From NCBI GenBank assembly GCA_002304925.1, contig DBPT01000015.1, positions 62,001 through 126,000 of the forward strand: a DNA stretch of 64,000 bases, given 5' to 3'. The translations under genes and the position numbers were made by a program. Below, piece after piece: positions 62,671 through 64,000 of the stretch (position 1 is the stretch's first letter; every line of letters begins with the position of its first letter). The notes under the pieces were generated by a model. It saw only the letters and a program-made list of their open reading frames with translations. It made no database searches and was not told the DNA's origin. This stretch comes from Prolixibacteraceae bacterium UBA1413 (GTDB lineage: Bacteria; Bacteroidota; Bacteroidia; Bacteroidales; Prolixibacteraceae).

Positions 62671-64000
62671 ATGAAGCTTATGCATCGCCTTAACATTCTG
62701 TTCGTGCTTGCTTTGATGGTTTCTCCCTCTCTGTATGCACAGAATAACAATAGTCAGCCCGAAATCGAAGCCTGGGTGACCCATGCCGACCGCTCGGCGC
62801 TCTTTGAAAAATCCTCTGAGAAAATAGCATTTACCAACACAGGACGCGGACGGGGAGGGTTGATCACCATCGATGAATCCCTCCAAATGCAGGAGATTGA
62901 TGGGTTTGGTTTTGCCCTCACCGGAGGCAGTGCCGAACTGATGATGAAGATGACCCCCGACGCACGCGGCAAACTCCTCAAAGAGCTCTTTGCACGAGAT
63001 GAGGACCATATCGGAGTAAGTTACATACGTTTGACCATCGGGGCTTCCGACCTGAACAGCTTTGTGTTTTCCTACAATGACCTGCCCGAAGGAGAGACCG
63101 ATTTCAGCCTGGAGCGCTTCGACCTGAGACAGGACAAGCTGGATGTGATCCCCGTCATGAAAGAGATCCTCGCGATTTCACCTGATATAAAAATCCTGGC
63201 TTCCCCGTGGTCGCCTCCCACCTGGATGAAAACCAACGGCAAGGTGAAGGCCGGTTCCCTGAAAACGGAATGCTATGAGGTATATGCCCGCTATTTTGTG
63301 AAATACATCAGGGAAATGGAGAAGCAAGGGATCCGGATCGATGCGGTCACTGTTCAGAATGAACCGCTGAATGCCAACAATACGCCCAGCATGCGGATGT
63401 CGGCCCGGGAACAGGCAGAATTCATCGGGAAGCACCTCGGACCGGCCCTGTCAAAGGAAGGATTGCACACGAAAATTGTCCTCTTTGACCATAACCTTGA
63501 CAGGCCTGATTATCCGCTTTCCATCCTGAATGATCCGGAAACGGCCCCATATGCCGATGGTTCGGGGTTCCATCATTACGGAGGGGATATGAGCACCATG
63601 ACCATTGTACACCAGGCCTTTCCTGACAAGCACCTTTACTTTACGGAGCAGATGGTGGTTGAAAGGCCCGGAAGCCCAACCATTGAAATCGCGGCGCAGG
63701 TAAAAAGGCTGATCATCGGTGCCACGACCAACTGGAGCCGTAATGTGATTCTCTGGAATTTTGCCGCCGATCCCCTGAACGATCCCCACACCGATGATGG
63801 CGGATGTTCCATGTGTCAGGGAGCGGTAACCCTCGATGGGAACATCGTCACCAGGAACCTGGCCTGGTATGTGGTTGCCCATGCTTCGAAATTCGTCACC
63901 CCCCGATCGGTCAGGATTGGTTCCACACAACCCGGTGACATGACCGTCAGTCTTACTTCCGACGAGGAACGACGCGAGGTGACACGCGTAGCTCTCTATG
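62671..64000 (+). CDS. GH30 family glycosidase (3' end outside window)
   Basis: The frame is open to the window end (443 codons). Signal peptide MKLMHRLNILFVLALMVSPS to YAQ (about 24). GH30 barrel: QMQEIDGFGFALTGGSAELM, SYIRLTIGASDLN, LASPWSPPTWMKTNG, acid/base Glu231 in TVQNEPLNANNTPSM, nucleophile Glu326 in LYFTEQMV, and later GATTNWSRNVILWNFAADP. GH30 enzymes include beta-glucosylceramidases, beta-1,6-glucanases and xylanases; the present one resembles the glucosylceramidase/beta-1,6-glucanase side. It lies 29 nt after the GH-A gene and is probably co-transcribed. Confidence 0.93.
   Translation, partial: MKLMHRLNILFVLALMVSPSLYAQNNNSQPEIEAWVTHADRSALFEKSSEKIAFTNTGRGRGGLITIDESLQMQEIDGFGFALTGGSAELMMKMTPDARGKLLKELFARDEDHIGVSYIRLTIGASDLNSFVFSYNDLPEGETDFSLERFDLRQDKLDVIPVMKEILAISPDIKILASPWSPPTWMKTNGKVKAGSLKTECYEVYARYFVKYIREMEKQGIRIDAVTVQNEPLNANNTPSMRMSAREQAEFIGKHLGPALSKEGLHTKIVLFDHNLDRPDYPLSILNDPETAPYADGSGFHHYGGDMSTMTIVHQAFPDKHLYFTEQMVVERPGSPTIEIAAQVKRLIIGATTNWSRNVILWNFAADPLNDPHTDDGGCSMCQGAVTLDGNIVTRNLAWYVVAHASKFVTPRSVRIGSTQPGDMTVSLTSDEERREVTRVALY

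Overview
The window is a chromosomal stretch of a Bacteroidota bacterium, most likely from Bacteroidales/Marinilabiliales-type lineages. Direct signs are two SusC/SusD pairs, several secreted proteins with type IX secretion (T9SS) C-terminal tails, an ECF sigma/FecR pair of the Bacteroidetes type, almost no Shine-Dalgarno sequences, and promoter elements of the Bacteroidetes TTG-N19-TAnnTTTG type. It carries no sign of being a plasmid or phage.

Layout. (1) 1-8.8 kb is housekeeping: the 3' part of polA, a 49-codon orphan ORF, a DUF4271 membrane protein, hemD, rnpA, a secreted PHP phosphoesterase, a SPOR lipoprotein, a dCMP/CMP deaminase, a C-terminal processing protease (S41) and convergent nadA. 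(2) 8.9-13.7 kb is a minus-strand signalling unit: ECF sigma factor, FecR anti-sigma factor, then two STN-domain proteins instead of the usual TonB receptor. One of these is an STN/double-retropepsin/PDZ protein and the other an STN/carboxypeptidase-regulatory-like protein. (3) 13.9-18.7 kb is tRNA-Leu(CAA) followed by a visibly AT-rich accessory segment with a T9SS-exported protein, a leucine-rich-repeat protein with a probable frameshift, a lipocalin-like lipoprotein and an HdeD/DUF308 membrane protein. It contains palindromes and decayed coding fragments. (4) 18.8-44.7 kb is a large minus-strand polysaccharide utilisation locus (PUL). Read 5' to 3' it is: four-FAS1 lipoprotein, SusC, SusD, FAS1 lipoprotein, FAS1 lipoprotein, SusC, SusD, internally duplicated T9SS cargo, terminator, then two PL11 rhamnogalacturonan lyases, one of them fused to autotransporter-type beta-strand repeats. 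A good Bacteroidetes promoter lies in front. (5) 44.75-52.3 kb has a membrane-anchored LytTR regulator, a DUF6051 protein, a fragment of a second LytTR gene, a GH53 galactanase, a Cys-rich lipoprotein and a PA14-containing GH31. (6) 52.4-57.3 kb holds a tag pseudogene, a CPBP protease/LRR pair, and an NMT1-type ABC importer. (7) 57.4-60 kb, divergent from the importer, holds a TM1266-family regulator overlapping a TonB receptor. (8) 60.0-64.0 kb has a decayed outer-membrane-protein fragment, a GH-A clan hydrolase and the start of a GH30 enzyme.

How the genes fit together: the PL11 lyases, GH53 and the SusCD/FAS1 operon point to use of rhamnogalacturonan I with galactan side chains. The PL11s and the 943-aa protein would leave by T9SS, FAS1 and SusD lipoproteins would bind glycan at the surface, SusC would import, and GH53/GH31/GH30/GH-A enzymes would trim oligosaccharides. 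The LytTR gene next to the PUL promoter is a candidate regulator. All functional statements come from reading motifs and family resemblance; no database search was possible.
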